A program made the translations under genes and the position numbers. A stretch of 64,000 bases of DNA from NCBI GenBank assembly GCA_000149225.2, contig CM000689.1, positions 310,001-374,000 on the forward strand. Direction: 5' to 3'. The DNA is from Lachancea kluyveri NRRL Y-12651. Its lineage: Eukaryota > Ascomycota > Saccharomycetes > Saccharomycetales > Saccharomycetaceae. The notes beneath the pieces are model-generated. The model saw nothing but the letters and a program-made list of their open reading frames with translations, was not told where the DNA came from and did no database searches. Position 1 is the first letter of the stretch. The number at the start of each line of letters is the position of its first letter. Below are positions 8,605 through 18,851 of the stretch, piece after piece.

Positions 8605-10548
8605 TCAGTGCTGCTGCTGGTTCAGCATGCTCATGAGCGAGTTCAACTGCGCAGTTGGGTCAACAAACTGCTGGTGTCGATGCTGCTGGGGTGCCGGTGG
8701 CTGCTGAGACGTGGGCTGCTGCTGCACAGGGACGCCAGAGTCGTACATGTTGGCCATCTGCTGCTGGGGCGGAAACCCATAGGCCTGGGGCGGTGGGACA
8801 GGTGCGCCGTACATCTGTGGGTATCCCTGTTGCAGTGGTTGTGGAGGCACAGGGGCCGGTGCGGGTGGCATACCGGCGTTCATCTGGCCATAGTACTGGC
8901 CTGGTGAGTTCCTGGCGTACGCGTTGCGGGGTGCCTTACCGGACTTTGGTCCGTTCCTGCCGCTGTCGGTGGGCATCTTTTGGGAAATGGCCTTGGAAGA
9001 GACACCCTCGCCTACAACGATGTCGGGCTCCTCAAACACGATGCCGGCCTGCAGGGGCTGACCGGCAGTGCCACCCCACTGGGCGCTCACACACCATTTC
9101 TTGTCTGCGTCGGTTAGTCTGTGGATTGGGATGATGCTGAACCCGTGCTGGTAGTCGCAGCAGTCTCTAGGGCCGAAGCCAACACCCCACCGGGTCCGCA
9201 GCGGCGAGGACCCATCACGGTTGAAATTGGCCAGGACGTTCTCGGCCTCCTGCCGGGAGTAGACCTTGACGAACGCGTGCTTGCGGCCTGTGTTCAAGAT
9301 GACGCTCTGCACCTCGCCGTACGGTCTCAGTACGGTTGCGATGTCGTGCTCCCTCATTGCAGGTGGGACACCGCCCACAAACAGCGTACGGCTAAACACC
9401 TTGACGTGGTCCGGCGGCACCGACGGGTCAAACGACACTGGCTTTGGCCTGTAGTGAGAGTTGCTTGGAACGTTGGCTTCATCTGGGTACAGATGGTGGT
9501 TGTTGGAGCTGTCGTTGGCCTTGCTGCTGTGGTGGTCTCTTCTTGGCGACCTGGATCTGTTTCTCCTAGACGTGAACGAGTAGCGGTCACGTCTGTCGGC
9601 CCTGCCGTAGCTCTCCTGCTGTGTTGGCTGGGGCTGGCGCGCGTGGTGGGAGCCTGGACCAAGCGCTGGCGCAGATCCAGAGGATGAGCCAGGCGACACG
9701 ATGGTGCCCGGCGCTGGCGCCTGTGCGTAGGCAGGAACAGGAGCACCAGAAACAGGGGTGGCGTAGGCGGCGGCAGCTGCAGCTACAGAGGGAGTGGGGG
9801 CGGAGGCGGGAGCAGCAATTGGCGCAGAGACAGAAGCAGCAATCGGAGCAGAAGCAGCATTGACGCCCACAGCAGCCACGGCTGCGGCTGGGCCACTGAC
9901 AAGCTGCTGCTGTAAGCCTGCCAGCAACTGCAGAAGCGCCGACTGCTGCTGGGACAAATCGCCCGACAACAGACCCTCTGGAACGTCCACTTTAGGGACC
10001 GGTTGCGGCTGCAGGCTTCTCAACACCTCAACGCATCTCTCCTTGGGGTTGGCAGACAGGGGTTTCGTGCCGCCGCCGGCCGCCTCCATGGCAAAGTACC
10101 GAGCCCTGACCGCGTTCAGGTATCCCTTTTGGAACAGTCCGCTCCTGTCCCAGATGTCGATCAGGGTACGGATCTTGTCCTTGTGGTCATCGTTGCTTCG
10201 AGTGATGGCGTCGCCCAGCAGTGTCTGAATGGACTCGCCCAAGGTGTAGACGCCGCGGGCGCAAGACCCCTTCTTCGCGGTGGGCTTGATGTAATCGTCT
10301 CTGGCTCTTGCTTGCTCCAGATACGCTCTACCGATAGAATCTATGATGTACAAGGATCCCAGCTTGTGGGTGGCGGGGCAGGTGTTAGAGTAATTTATAA
10401 CCAATTGCATCAACGCCTCTTCGTCTGCAACGTTTTCAAGGGCGTACGTGGTCAGTTTCTTAATACGAGAACCTGAAATCCCAGATTTTAACTCTCTGAA
10501 GGATTCCAAGGTGGCTACAAAATCCTGGTGGCCATTGTGGGTGGACAT
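8605..10548 (-). CDS. NRD1: RNA-binding transcription termination factor of the Nrd1-Nab3-Sen1 complex
   Basis: Nuclear protein that binds the Ser5-phosphorylated RNA polymerase II tail and GUA[A/G]-type RNA sites to end transcription of short non-coding RNAs. The 647-residue product has an N-terminal CTD-interaction domain (about residues 1-155), an Ala/Pro/Ser-rich linker (about 220-290), a short Arg/Ser-rich stretch (SFTSRRNRSRSPRRD, about 325-340), and an RNA-recognition motif beginning near residue 383 with RTLFVGGVPP (RNP2-like) and KHAFVKVY (RNP1-like). A low-complexity tail rich in Pro, Gln, Met and Tyr ends the protein. S. cerevisiae Nrd1 has 575 residues. Position between MRPL17 and RAD50 equals YNL251C. 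Divergently transcribed from RAD50. Confidence 0.96.
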   Translation of the reverse strand: MSTHNGHQDFVATLESFRELKSGISGSRIKKLTTYALENVADEEALMQLVINYSNTCPATHKLGSLYIIDSIGRAYLEQARARDDYIKPTAKKGSCARGVYTLGESIQTLLGDAITRSNDDHKDKIRTLIDIWDRSGLFQKGYLNAVRARYFAMEAAGGGTKPLSANPKERCVEVLRSLQPQPVPKVDVPEGLLSGDLSQQQSALLQLLAGLQQQLVSGPAAAVAAVGVNAASAPIAASVSAPIAAPASAPTPSVAAAAAAYATPVSGAPVPAYAQAPAPGTIVSPGSSSGSAPALGPGSHHARQPQPTQQESYGRADRRDRYSFTSRRNRSRSPRRDHHSSKANDSSNNHHLYPDEANVPSNSHYRPKPVSFDPSVPPDHVKVFSRTLFVGGVPPAMREHDIATVLRPYGEVQSVILNTGRKHAFVKVYSRQEAENVLANFNRDGSSPLRTRWGVGFGPRDCCDYQHGFSIIPIHRLTDADKKWCVSAQWGGTAGQPLQAGIVFEEPDIVVGEGVSSKAISQKMPTDSGRNGPKSGKAPRNAYARNSPGQYYGQMNAGMPPAPAPVPPQPLQQGYPQMYGAPVPPPQAYGFPPQQQMANMYDSGVPVQQQPTSQQPPAPQQHRHQQFVDPTAQLNSLMSMLNQQQH

Positions 10549-11384
10549 GGCGATTATCTTTTGTTTTTCTTTATTGCTTTCTTTTTTTTTTTTTCCTCTT
10601 TTCCTCCTTCTTTTTCCTAGTTCTGTCTTTATTTTACTTTATGAAAGCGTCGTTTTTCTAGCACTACTAGTGTATAAATCTTTTTGCTATGTTGACTCTT
10701 TTGTATTTTCGTTTTCTCTGGTCTCTTTCGCTTCTTCTACTATAGGGGGGGTTGAGGGCTGGACACCGGCAGACTTACGAAAAGTTAATAACAGAAAAAT
10801 AAAAAATAAAAAAAAAACAAAAAACAAAACTACTTTGCTTCTTTATTGTCTTTTAATTGCTTACTCCGTCCTTTTATGACAAACGTTTCTGCGAGTGTTG
10901 TATTATGCTCGTTATCGGGTGTACTGTGTTTGCTATACAAGTGCGGCAACAAAGCGTGTTGAGATTATGTTGGAGATGGTTGTTGCGAGAAGGAGGCTTC
11001 CAAAACTTGTTCTCTTTTTAATCCTTTTTTTTTTTTTCTTTTTTCTTTTTGCCTCTTTCCTAAAGAAACTTTCCAACGGAAAAAGAAACGACGCGTAGAC
11101 ACGTGGTTGGAGAAGGGAATCACAAGCGCGTGCTTTCGTCGTTATGCGTCGTCTCATTCTGAATCAAAAAAAAACAAAAAAAAAACCGCAATAGCCACAA
11201 CACGCAGTCCGGCTGACGAGATCCGTGTTTGAGATAGACACTGGAACATAACTTCTGACGGCAGCCTCCTCGCCGACCAGGAACAGGATCGCAGGCCGCG
11301 GTTTTTGTCAAATACAAACGAGACGCGCGCACAAGGCTGACGCCCTGCTGTCCAACCCGCCCAGAACTACACAACCGCAACGAG
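10549..11384. other. Divergent promoter region NRD1/RAD50
   Basis: About 840 bases with strong T- and A-runs (10575-10600, 10800-10825, 11025-11045, 11166-11185), typical nucleosome-depleted promoter DNA. A CACGTG lies at about 11099. Open frames inside this stretch are low-complexity and not supported as genes. Confidence 0.55.
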
Positions 11385-14300
11385 ATGTCTGCAATCTACA
11401 AGCTGTCGATCCAGGGTATCCGGTCGTTCGACTCTGGGGACAGAGAAACCATTGAGTTTGGTAAGCCGCTGACGCTGATTGTCGGCTCGAACGGTTCCGG
11501 CAAGACCACGGTCATCGAGTGTTTGAAGTACGCCACAACCGGCGCTCTGCCCCCCAACAGCAAGGGTGGTGCATTCGTCCACGACCCCCGCATTACGGGA
11601 GAGAAGGACGTGCGTGCGCAGGTGAAGCTGGCGTTCACGAGTGCCAGCGGCGTCAGCATGATTGTCACGAGAAACATCCAGCTGCTGGTGAAGAAGACCG
11701 CCAACACGTTCAAGACCTTGGAGGGCCAGCTGGTCGCCGTCAACAGGAACGAGCGGACCACCCTGAGCACAAGGGCCAACGAGCTGGATACACAGGTCCC
11801 GCTGTACATGGGGGTGCCGCGGGCCATCCTGGACTACGTGATCTTCTGCCACCAGGAGGAGAGCCTGTGGCCGCTGAGCGAGCCGTCCAACTTGAAGAAG
11901 CGGTTCGACGAGATTTTCCAGGCCATGAAGTTTACCAAGGCACTCGACAATCTCAAAGCCATCCGGAAAGACATGTCTGTGGACATCAAGCTGCTGAAGC
12001 AGTCCGTGGAGCATCTGAAGGTTGACAGGGACAGGAGCCGCGCGACACAGGTAAACATTACCAGCCTGCAGCAGAAGATAGAGGAGTACCAGGCGCAGGT
12101 CCGCAGCATCGAGCAGCAGCTGGAAGAGATCACCGAGCAGTCTGACAAGCTGTTTCGGTCGAACCAGGAATTCCAGCAGGTCCTGTCCACCCTTGCCAGC
12201 ATGAAGCACAACGAGTCGTCTGTGTGCGAACAGATAAAACGGCTCGAGGGCTCCATAGAGCCGCTAGACATGGGACGCCGAGAGCTGGAGAGCCTGCTCA
12301 CAAACTTTGCAGACTCGGTGCGTGAGAAGCAGGAGGAAGTTGACGCTGCAGAACGGCAGTTGCAGGGCAAGCGGGACCGGCTGGATCTGCTGCGCGACAG
12401 TCACACCAGGCTGGTCCTACAACAGGGCGAGCTGAGCTCCAAAAGGACCAGCTATGACAAGAACGTGCAGGCCAGGGACTCGCTAGCCCGCGAGGTCTGC
12501 TCGCAGTACGGCATCTCGGCACCGGCACCCACTTGTGGGGCCAGCCTCTCCGCCGAAATTGGCAGACGACTTGGTGAAACCCAGGCCAGCGTGCACGAGC
12601 TGGCTGCCAGCCACCAGCGCGAGCAAGCTGCATTGCAGCAGCGGCTCACAGGGCTGCAAAACTCGCTGGCCAAGGACGAGCAGCGCCTGAAGTATTCTAT
12701 TGCCGACAGAGCCAAGCTTTCCAAGGATATCGAGAACCTGCGGGACAAGCTGAACCAAATTGCATACACCGCAGAGGACCTGGAGCGCGAACAACACGAC
12801 GTGGACAAGTTCACGGCTCGTGTGGAGCACTGGAAGGATGAAAACCAGATCGAGCAGATCAACGCCAAGATCAAGCGCAAGAACGACGAGAGTGTGCTAC
12901 TGGAAAGCGATCTTGAAAAGGTCCAGCAGCAGATTACGAAAAGCAACCAGCACTCGGATCTGTTTGCCAGACTCTCTCTGCTGAAAAAGGAGCTCGAGGC
13001 AAAACGACGCCAGGTGCAGGAATGCCAGGTGCAGTTTGCACAGGACCCTAAGGCGCAAGAGTGGGGGCTGGTACAGGGGCTGGGCATAGACGTGGAAAAG
13101 GATGCGCATACGGATACAGACACGGGCACGGACACTGATACAGATGCAGGCGCAGGTACACGGACGCGTACCGACATAGACGCAAACATCGACTTGGGTC
13201 TGAGGTTTGGGCAGTTTTATGCCACCTTGCGGAAAGCAGTTGCCTCGAGCACGCGGGACTACGACAAGGCTGGCAGGACGTTTGCTGAAAACCGGTTCCT
13301 GCTCTCAAGCCTAGAAGAACAGCTGTCTGCCGAGCGCGACAAGATCGCACAGCTCACCGCACGTACCGAGGAGTCACTGCCCGAAGACTGCACCATTGAG
13401 GACTACGATGAGGTGCTTGCAGAGACCGAGGAATCGTACCGGACCGCCCTAGAGAACCTGAAAATGCACAGAACCACGCTGGAATTCAACCTGAAGGCGC
13501 TGCACATTGCAGAGAGCGACTACTGCTGCTACCTGTGCCAGAGAAAGTTTGACAGCCCTCAGCAGCAGAGCAAGCTGCTGGAGGAGCTCCGGTCCCGGAC
13601 GGGCGCAGGCTTTGAGCAGACCCTGCAGCAGACCGCGGAGGAGGAGAAGCAGTACCTGGACTCGCTGAGAGCGCTCGCGAAGGATGTTGGTGGCCTGAAG
13701 GACGCCAAAGCTGGAATCCAAGGCGTTCTGTCGCGCGTGCAGATGACAAAAGAGGCTGTTCGGACCAGCAAGGATGCGTTGGACGCCGTCCAAATTAGGC
13801 TAGATGCTCTGAAACAAGACGTGGCCCATGCAGAGGGAACCCTGCGCCCGCTCGTGGAGGATGCGGTGCGCCTGAAAAAGGAGGCCAGGAGCGTGGCTGA
13901 CGACATCCAAAGAACAAGCGACGAACTGAGCATTTACGGTGGCCCCGAAGAAGACGTGCGTACGGTGGACGAGCTGCAGGCCAGGCAGCGGGAGATCAAC
14001 GTCCAGCTGAAAAGCCTGAGACAGGAGGTCGGCAGCCTGCAGGCGGAAAAGGAGTCTAGGTCCAGAGAGTTCAACAACCTTGTGAGTCTGGTCAGGGAAA
14101 AGACATTCAAGGCAAACGAGATCGACAAGTCGCTGCAAGAAAGAGGCGCGATCGAGCGCGAGATAAAGGACCGCATGGACAGCGTTCGCAACCTGGAGGC
14201 CATGGTCCCAAAGCTGCAGGCCGACATCGCAGAGGCATCGCAGGAGGCTGCAGCAGCGCACGCGTCTCTGGAGCGTACGAAGCGCGACCACCTGGCGGGC

Positions 14301-15407
14301 GAGCAGGCGGCAAGGTCCAAGCTTGACGTCCTGGCCAGACAGACGGAACAGTACGAGTCGCTGAACCTCCAGATCGAGCAGTTCGAGCAGGCGGACCTGC
14401 CTGCCCTGGAGAGATGCAACGCGGAGGTGGAGCGTTCCGAACAGGACATTGCCCGTCTAGGCGGCGAGATCGAACAGCAGGCTCGGGCCATCAGCGAGGA
14501 GGTGCAGCGGCTGCGGGACTCCAAAAACGAGCAAAAGAACCTGGCGCTGAACGTGGACCTGCTGGACCTGAGGGCACAGCTGGGGCAGACCAGAGACGAG
14601 ATCAGACGCCTGGACCTGCAGAACGCAGAGGCGGAGCGGGACAGGTACCAGCAGGAGTCTCAGCGCTTGCGCGGCATGTTCGAGAAGCTGAGCTCGGAAA
14701 ACGCGGGCAGGCTGGGCGAGATCAAGCAGCTGCAGAACCAGATCCAGTCGCTGACGCGCCAGCTGCAGACCGAATACAAGGATGTTGACAAGACGTACGA
14801 GAAAGAGTGGGTCAAACTGCAGACCAAGACACTAGTCACCGACGACATCGACACCTACTCAAAGGCGCTGGACAGCGCCATCATGCGGTACCACAGTCTG
14901 AAAATGCAGGACATCAACCGGATCGTGGACGAGCTGTGGAAGCGCACGTACAGCGGGACCGACGTGGACACCATCAGGATCAAATCTGACGAGGTCGGCA
15001 GCACTGCGCGCGGCAAGTCCTACAACTACCGTGTCGTGATGTACAAGCAGGACGCCGAGCTGGACATGCGTGGCAGGTGCTCTGCGGGCCAAAAGGTGCT
15101 GGCCTCGATTATCATCAGGCTGGCCCTGTCGGAGACGTTCGGGGCCAACTGTGGTGTTATCGCGCTTGACGAGCCCACGACCAACCTGGACGAGGAAAAC
15201 ATCGAGAGCCTGGCCAGGTCGCTGAGCAACATCCTCGAGGTCAGAAGGCACCAGAAGAATTTCCAGCTGATTGTGATTACGCACGACGAAAAGTTTCTGA
15301 ACCACATGGGTGCGTCCAGCTTCACTGACCACTTCTACAAGGTCAGGCGAGACGACAGGCAAAAGTCCCAGATCGAGTGGGTTGACATCAACAGGGTTGC
15401 CGAGTGA
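11385..15407 (+). CDS. RAD50: SMC-like ATPase of the MRX (Mre11-Rad50-Xrs2) double-strand-break repair complex
   Basis: Nuclear ATPase that with Mre11 and Xrs2 detects, tethers and processes DNA breaks. The 1340-residue product has the full architecture: Walker A GSNGSGKTT at residues 34-42, a long heptad-rich coiled coil, a zinc hook with CYLC at about residues 715-718, a second coiled coil, then the ABC signature CSAGQKVLAS near residue 1232 and Walker B ALDEPTTNLDEEN near 1258. S. cerevisiae Rad50 has 1312 residues. An insertion of about 30 Asp/Thr-rich residues (about 573-601; DTDTGTDTDTDAGAG) interrupts the first coiled coil and is not a family feature. The first ATG is used. Convergent with MPA43, leaving only 94 bases. 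Confidence 0.98.
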   Translation: MSAIYKLSIQGIRSFDSGDRETIEFGKPLTLIVGSNGSGKTTVIECLKYATTGALPPNSKGGAFVHDPRITGEKDVRAQVKLAFTSASGVSMIVTRNIQLLVKKTANTFKTLEGQLVAVNRNERTTLSTRANELDTQVPLYMGVPRAILDYVIFCHQEESLWPLSEPSNLKKRFDEIFQAMKFTKALDNLKAIRKDMSVDIKLLKQSVEHLKVDRDRSRATQVNITSLQQKIEEYQAQVRSIEQQLEEITEQSDKLFRSNQEFQQVLSTLASMKHNESSVCEQIKRLEGSIEPLDMGRRELESLLTNFADSVREKQEEVDAAERQLQGKRDRLDLLRDSHTRLVLQQGELSSKRTSYDKNVQARDSLAREVCSQYGISAPAPTCGASLSAEIGRRLGETQASVHELAASHQREQAALQQRLTGLQNSLAKDEQRLKYSIADRAKLSKDIENLRDKLNQIAYTAEDLEREQHDVDKFTARVEHWKDENQIEQINAKIKRKNDESVLLESDLEKVQQQITKSNQHSDLFARLSLLKKELEAKRRQVQECQVQFAQDPKAQEWGLVQGLGIDVEKDAHTDTDTGTDTDTDAGAGTRTRTDIDANIDLGLRFGQFYATLRKAVASSTRDYDKAGRTFAENRFLLSSLEEQLSAERDKIAQLTARTEESLPEDCTIEDYDEVLAETEESYRTALENLKMHRTTLEFNLKALHIAESDYCCYLCQRKFDSPQQQSKLLEELRSRTGAGFEQTLQQTAEEEKQYLDSLRALAKDVGGLKDAKAGIQGVLSRVQMTKEAVRTSKDALDAVQIRLDALKQDVAHAEGTLRPLVEDAVRLKKEARSVADDIQRTSDELSIYGGPEEDVRTVDELQARQREINVQLKSLRQEVGSLQAEKESRSREFNNLVSLVREKTFKANEIDKSLQERGAIEREIKDRMDSVRNLEAMVPKLQADIAEASQEAAAAHASLERTKRDHLAGEQAARSKLDVLARQTEQYESLNLQIEQFEQADLPALERCNAEVERSEQDIARLGGEIEQQARAISEEVQRLRDSKNEQKNLALNVDLLDLRAQLGQTRDEIRRLDLQNAEAERDRYQQESQRLRGMFEKLSSENAGRLGEIKQLQNQIQSLTRQLQTEYKDVDKTYEKEWVKLQTKTLVTDDIDTYSKALDSAIMRYHSLKMQDINRIVDELWKRTYSGTDVDTIRIKSDEVGSTARGKSYNYRVVMYKQDAELDMRGRCSAGQKVLASIIIRLALSETFGANCGVIALDEPTTNLDEENIESLARSLSNILEVRRHQKNFQLIVITHDEKFLNHMGASSFTDHFYKVRRDDRQKSQIEWVDINRVAE

Positions 15408-15501
15408 GCAGTTCCGACGCAGTGTGGTTACGTGTGTGTGCATATGTACATCTCTGTTTCTCTCTCTATATACGTGTAGTTAAGTTCTTGCCATCCACCC
15501 A

Positions 15502-17145
15502 TCACTGTGCTATAACTGCATCTATTTCCGAGCGATACCGTTGCTGCACTTGCGCCATGTCGAGGTGTATGGCATACTTCGCTTCCAGCAGACGCCTGAG
15601 GTTCTCTTTGGTGGCACCACAGGCCGGGTAGTTGCTGGACTCGGTCACCTCCACCGTTGGGATCGTTGCACCCGGCTTCCGCACCACATCCAGCAGAGAA
15701 ACGTCCAGATACCGGGCCTTGCCTAGCAGGTAGGCGCCTCGCACGCCGGCGAGTGGCGCTGCTCTGGCCGGCACTCTCACAGGCATGTTCCCGTTGACGA
15801 GCGACATCAGCGACAGCAGTCGGCGGTTTCTGGCCTGGCTGCCTGCGACCCGCAGCTCCCCAATCGCGGCTGCCGCACCCGTGCGAAAGCCTTCTACAAT
15901 CTGCCTTGTCTGGAACGCCAGAAACTCCAGCACCACGACATATTTCAAAGCCAGGTTCGCAAATGATGTATCTGTGGTTTCGCCCACGAACATGCCGCAC
16001 ATCCTGGGGTCCGCGTATGGGGTTCTGTTGCCCTGTAGTTCACCGTAGAGAAACATGTGTCTGGCGAGGTGGTGGATCGAGCAGCCAGAGTCGGCCTCCA
16101 TGTCTGCTATTCTGTCCTCCAGGTCTTTGAACAGCCTCCCGGTGTCTCCGGCATAGTCTCTGGCTGCAGGATGTGTTTCAAAGAGGTGTTCCAGCAGTCT
16201 GCCTGTGGTTGATTGGCCAGCCTCGTAGACGCTCCACCGGGCCTCCTCTCCGTCGAGCAGATTGGTGAAGGGACCCCACATCCCGGGAAGCACGGTTTTG
16301 GATGCGGCAGATGCATACAGGTAGCAGGTGGATGTCCCGGCTACTAGAAACAGCGACTGTTCCGGCTGCGTCGAGCACACTCCGAACCAGCTAGCATAAC
16401 AGTCGATGCAGCTCGCAACACCGACCCGTTGTCCCTTGAAGGTGGATGCCGGCCCAACGGCAACCGTTGCAGGCAGTTTCAGCACGTTGCGGTAAAACTC
16501 TTGTGGCCAGCCGCCAACCTCGCCGTCGTGGCCAATACCGTTGCTGTTGGGCCTGTTGGCCAGCGCCGCCATGTCCCAGCCGTACCGCCGTGCCAAGTCG
16601 TATGCAATGTACTTGTGGAGATCGAACACCTCCAGGCTTCTGCCGGGAAACTGCCCGACCAGATGCAGCAGCTTCGGGACGCCCATTTCGGGAATGAACC
16701 CGCCGCAGAGAGCAGCCTTCACGTGTGTGCTGACTCTCTTGTCTAGGGCGTCGCACGCTTCACTGGCTACCGAATCCATCCAGAAGACCACGTTCTTGTC
16801 GCTGGATCCATCCAGGCCAGACATGTCAAGCGGCGCCAGCGAGCCGTCGCCGGCTTCTACGGTAAACACCGCCATGGAACAAGTGGCTGCGACACCACAG
16901 GACACAATGCTCCTGCCGCCCGGACGCAGGCCTAGTTCATCCAAGCACTCCTGCAAAGCGGCCATGATTTCGCCCGTACTCTGGGTAAACCTGCCAGAAG
17001 AACCGCAGCTGTAGTAGCGCACCGGCCGTTCGACAACGTGGAGCAGGCTGTCGTTTTCCAGAGAGTAGATGCCAACTCGAACAGACGAGGAGCCCAGGTC
17101 CACACCTACACCGATGGGCCCGTTGTGAGAAGTTACGGGGTGCAT
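15502..17145 (-). CDS. MPA43: FGGY-family carbohydrate kinase, MPA43-like
   Basis: Member of the FGGY sugar kinase family (ribulokinase-like branch); the S. cerevisiae orthologue Mpa43 is of poorly known function. The 547-residue product opens with the phosphate-binding segment VGVDLGSSSVRVGIY (residues about 13-27). It contains an adenosine-binding-side motif (LVAGTSTCYLYAS) and the C-terminal stretch RVAGSQARNRRLLSLMS followed by GVRGAYLLGKARYL, both typical of FGGY kinases. S. cerevisiae Mpa43 has 542 residues. The start is the ATG at the 5' end of the frame. Placement between RAD50 and RPA49 matches YNL249C. Confidence 0.93.
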   Translation of the reverse strand: MHPVTSHNGPIGVGVDLGSSSVRVGIYSLENDSLLHVVERPVRYYSCGSSGRFTQSTGEIMAALQECLDELGLRPGGRSIVSCGVAATCSMAVFTVEAGDGSLAPLDMSGLDGSSDKNVVFWMDSVASEACDALDKRVSTHVKAALCGGFIPEMGVPKLLHLVGQFPGRSLEVFDLHKYIAYDLARRYGWDMAALANRPNSNGIGHDGEVGGWPQEFYRNVLKLPATVAVGPASTFKGQRVGVASCIDCYASWFGVCSTQPEQSLFLVAGTSTCYLYASAASKTVLPGMWGPFTNLLDGEEARWSVYEAGQSTTGRLLEHLFETHPAARDYAGDTGRLFKDLEDRIADMEADSGCSIHHLARHMFLYGELQGNRTPYADPRMCGMFVGETTDTSFANLALKYVVVLEFLAFQTRQIVEGFRTGAAAAIGELRVAGSQARNRRLLSLMSLVNGNMPVRVPARAAPLAGVRGAYLLGKARYLDVSLLDVVRKPGATIPTVEVTESSNYPACGATKENLRRLLEAKYAIHLDMAQVQQRYRSEIDAVIAQ

Positions 17146-17572
17146 TGTGTCTCCTGCGCTGCGATTGACAGCCTGCGAATTGTGATTTGCGGTTTACACT
17201 TTGCCGGGCGCCTTGTATTGGGAGAGAGGGCGTGTGGTGTGGTGTGGCGGAAAGAAGGGAGAGGGCCTGCACGCATCCGGTACTGGGGCCAAACTCAAAG
17301 CGCGAGCCCCCGAGCACAGAAGGAACAATCACTATGGGCCCCAGGGCTCGCACACAACAACAAGAGGCCAGATTCACATCTGGCCAAACTGATATCTGTG
17401 CTCGTGCGTGTACGCGCACCTATCTTTATGTTATCGTTTTTTTTTATATTTTTTTTCTCTTTAATTCTCTCTTTAATCTGCACATTGCGTTACATAACCA
17501 ATATACACAATGCCAAGCTGCACAATGCCAAGCTGCACAATGCCAAGCTGCGCTCGCGGCCTGTCCTATGTC
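17146..17572. other. Intergenic MPA43/RPA49
   Basis: About 430 bases upstream of MPA43 and downstream of RPA49. It contains T-rich DNA (17435-17470) and a 15-bp tandem triplication next to the RPA49 stop. No gene is supported. Confidence 0.55.
17506..17550. repeat. 15-bp direct repeat, three exact copies, at the RPA49 3' end
   Basis: Unit CACAATGCCAAGCTG repeated three times without mismatch, ending 22 bases beyond the RPA49 stop codon on the gene's strand. It probably lies in the 3' untranslated region. Confidence 0.95.
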
Positions 17573-18811
17573 CTAGCGTCTTGGGCCCCTGCCCCTTCTG
17601 ACCATTTCTGGCAGTTTGAATGGAACCTTCAACGTGGCAATCTTGTACGTGGCGGCCGCGCTCTTTGGAACGCCAAAGGCTTCTGCCTGCGCAACAGTGG
17701 CACCCTTCACGACGGCGCCCAGGGTCTTGAACAGACCAACCAGTCTGGATGGCTTCAAACCGAGCTCCTGCGCCAAGGGCGAGATCTCCACGATAAAGTT
17801 GTCCAGGTGCAGGATGATGGCCAGGATGTAGCACAGCAGCTTGTCCTCGTGTTGGGGGTCGATGAAGAAGCCGCGGTCCTTGGACCGGCCGAATTGACCA
17901 GGCCTCACAATCGAAAAGCGCTCCAAAATCCCGTCGATCAGGGCGTCGGGAGAAGAGTTTAGCTTTTCCAGCAGCTTGTCCTTGTTGCTGGCCCTCCTGT
18001 TCTCGTACACACCTAGCAGCAGCGACAGGTAGTACAAGAGCTGCAGCTTGGTCATGTGCGCGGCCTGGGTCAGCGTTGGCAGCTTCTTGGCCACGTACGC
18101 AGACTTGGTGTATGGGAACACCTCCAGTCTCTTTTCCTGGTCCGTCTCCTTCAAAACCGGGCCGACGCGGATGAACTGCCACTCCTTCTTCGGTATTATG
18201 TTGTGGATCGGATACACCTGCTCCACGTCGGTGGCGTCCAGGTTGGCCAGCGGCGTAGGTCTGTCCTGGGAAACCGACTCCTGCAGCTGCTCTCTACTGG
18301 GCAGGTCCTTGGCGGCGGCCCTGACCGAGTCCACGATGTCCACGGCAGAGTCGGCCAGCTTGTCCGAGTCAATGCGGTTTCTCTCCAGGTCGGCAATGGC
18401 CTTCTTGGCCTTCTTGGTACCAAATGCCTCGCCCAGCGCGTTCCTCAAGACCGAGGCACGCTCGTTGGCCTGCTTGATGGCAGGACCGGCCAGATGCTTT
18501 TTGGACTTGGCAATCACCTTGTTGACCAGCACCGGCGCTCTGTATAGCTCCACAGACCTCTTGGCCGGGTCGTACACGCCAACCACGTACTGGCTGCTGT
18601 CAGTGGAAACCTTGTCGGTGGAGCCCTGGTACTCTAGTCTGTCGTTCTCACCGTGCAGCACAAACTCGTCGGACGACGACTTGTTCCTGTACAGCTCGAA
18701 CTTGGTGGCCTTGGGTGCATGGAAGCCTTTGAAAAAGCTGCCAACCGCAACGGATGGTTGGTCTTGGTAGTGTGCAATCTCAATTTCAGCAATAGACCTC
18801 TTTTCAGCCAT
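17573..18811 (-). CDS. RPA49: RNA polymerase I subunit A49
   Basis: Nucleolar subunit of RNA polymerase I that, with A34.5, stabilises initiation and elongation on rDNA. The 412-residue product has the N-terminal dimerisation region (about residues 1-110, including SFFKGFHAPKATKFELYRNK), a linker with a lysine-rich part (KKAKKAIADLERNRID), and the C-terminal tandem winged-helix region (from about residue 185: DVEQVYPIHNIIPKKEWQFI, then MTKLQLLYYLSLLLGVYENRR). Length matches S. cerevisiae Rpa49 (415). The promoter has GATGAG elements and an AAAAATTTT box, a pairing typical of ribosome-biogenesis genes. Confidence 0.96.
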   Translation of the reverse strand: MAEKRSIAEIEIAHYQDQPSVAVGSFFKGFHAPKATKFELYRNKSSSDEFVLHGENDRLEYQGSTDKVSTDSSQYVVGVYDPAKRSVELYRAPVLVNKVIAKSKKHLAGPAIKQANERASVLRNALGEAFGTKKAKKAIADLERNRIDSDKLADSAVDIVDSVRAAAKDLPSREQLQESVSQDRPTPLANLDATDVEQVYPIHNIIPKKEWQFIRVGPVLKETDQEKRLEVFPYTKSAYVAKKLPTLTQAAHMTKLQLLYYLSLLLGVYENRRASNKDKLLEKLNSSPDALIDGILERFSIVRPGQFGRSKDRGFFIDPQHEDKLLCYILAIILHLDNFIVEISPLAQELGLKPSRLVGLFKTLGAVVKGATVAQAEAFGVPKSAAATYKIATLKVPFKLPEMVRRGRGPRR

Positions 18812-18851
18812 GGTGTGCTGTCAACTGCTTGATGATGTGCTGTTGCGGACG

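Noticed and set aside
10549-10760. Nrd1/Nab3 autoregulatory sites in the NRD1 leader
   Set aside because: Only two GTAG motifs (10664-10667 and 10737-10740 on the gene strand) and no nearby TCTT were found, too little to claim the attenuation known in S. cerevisiae.
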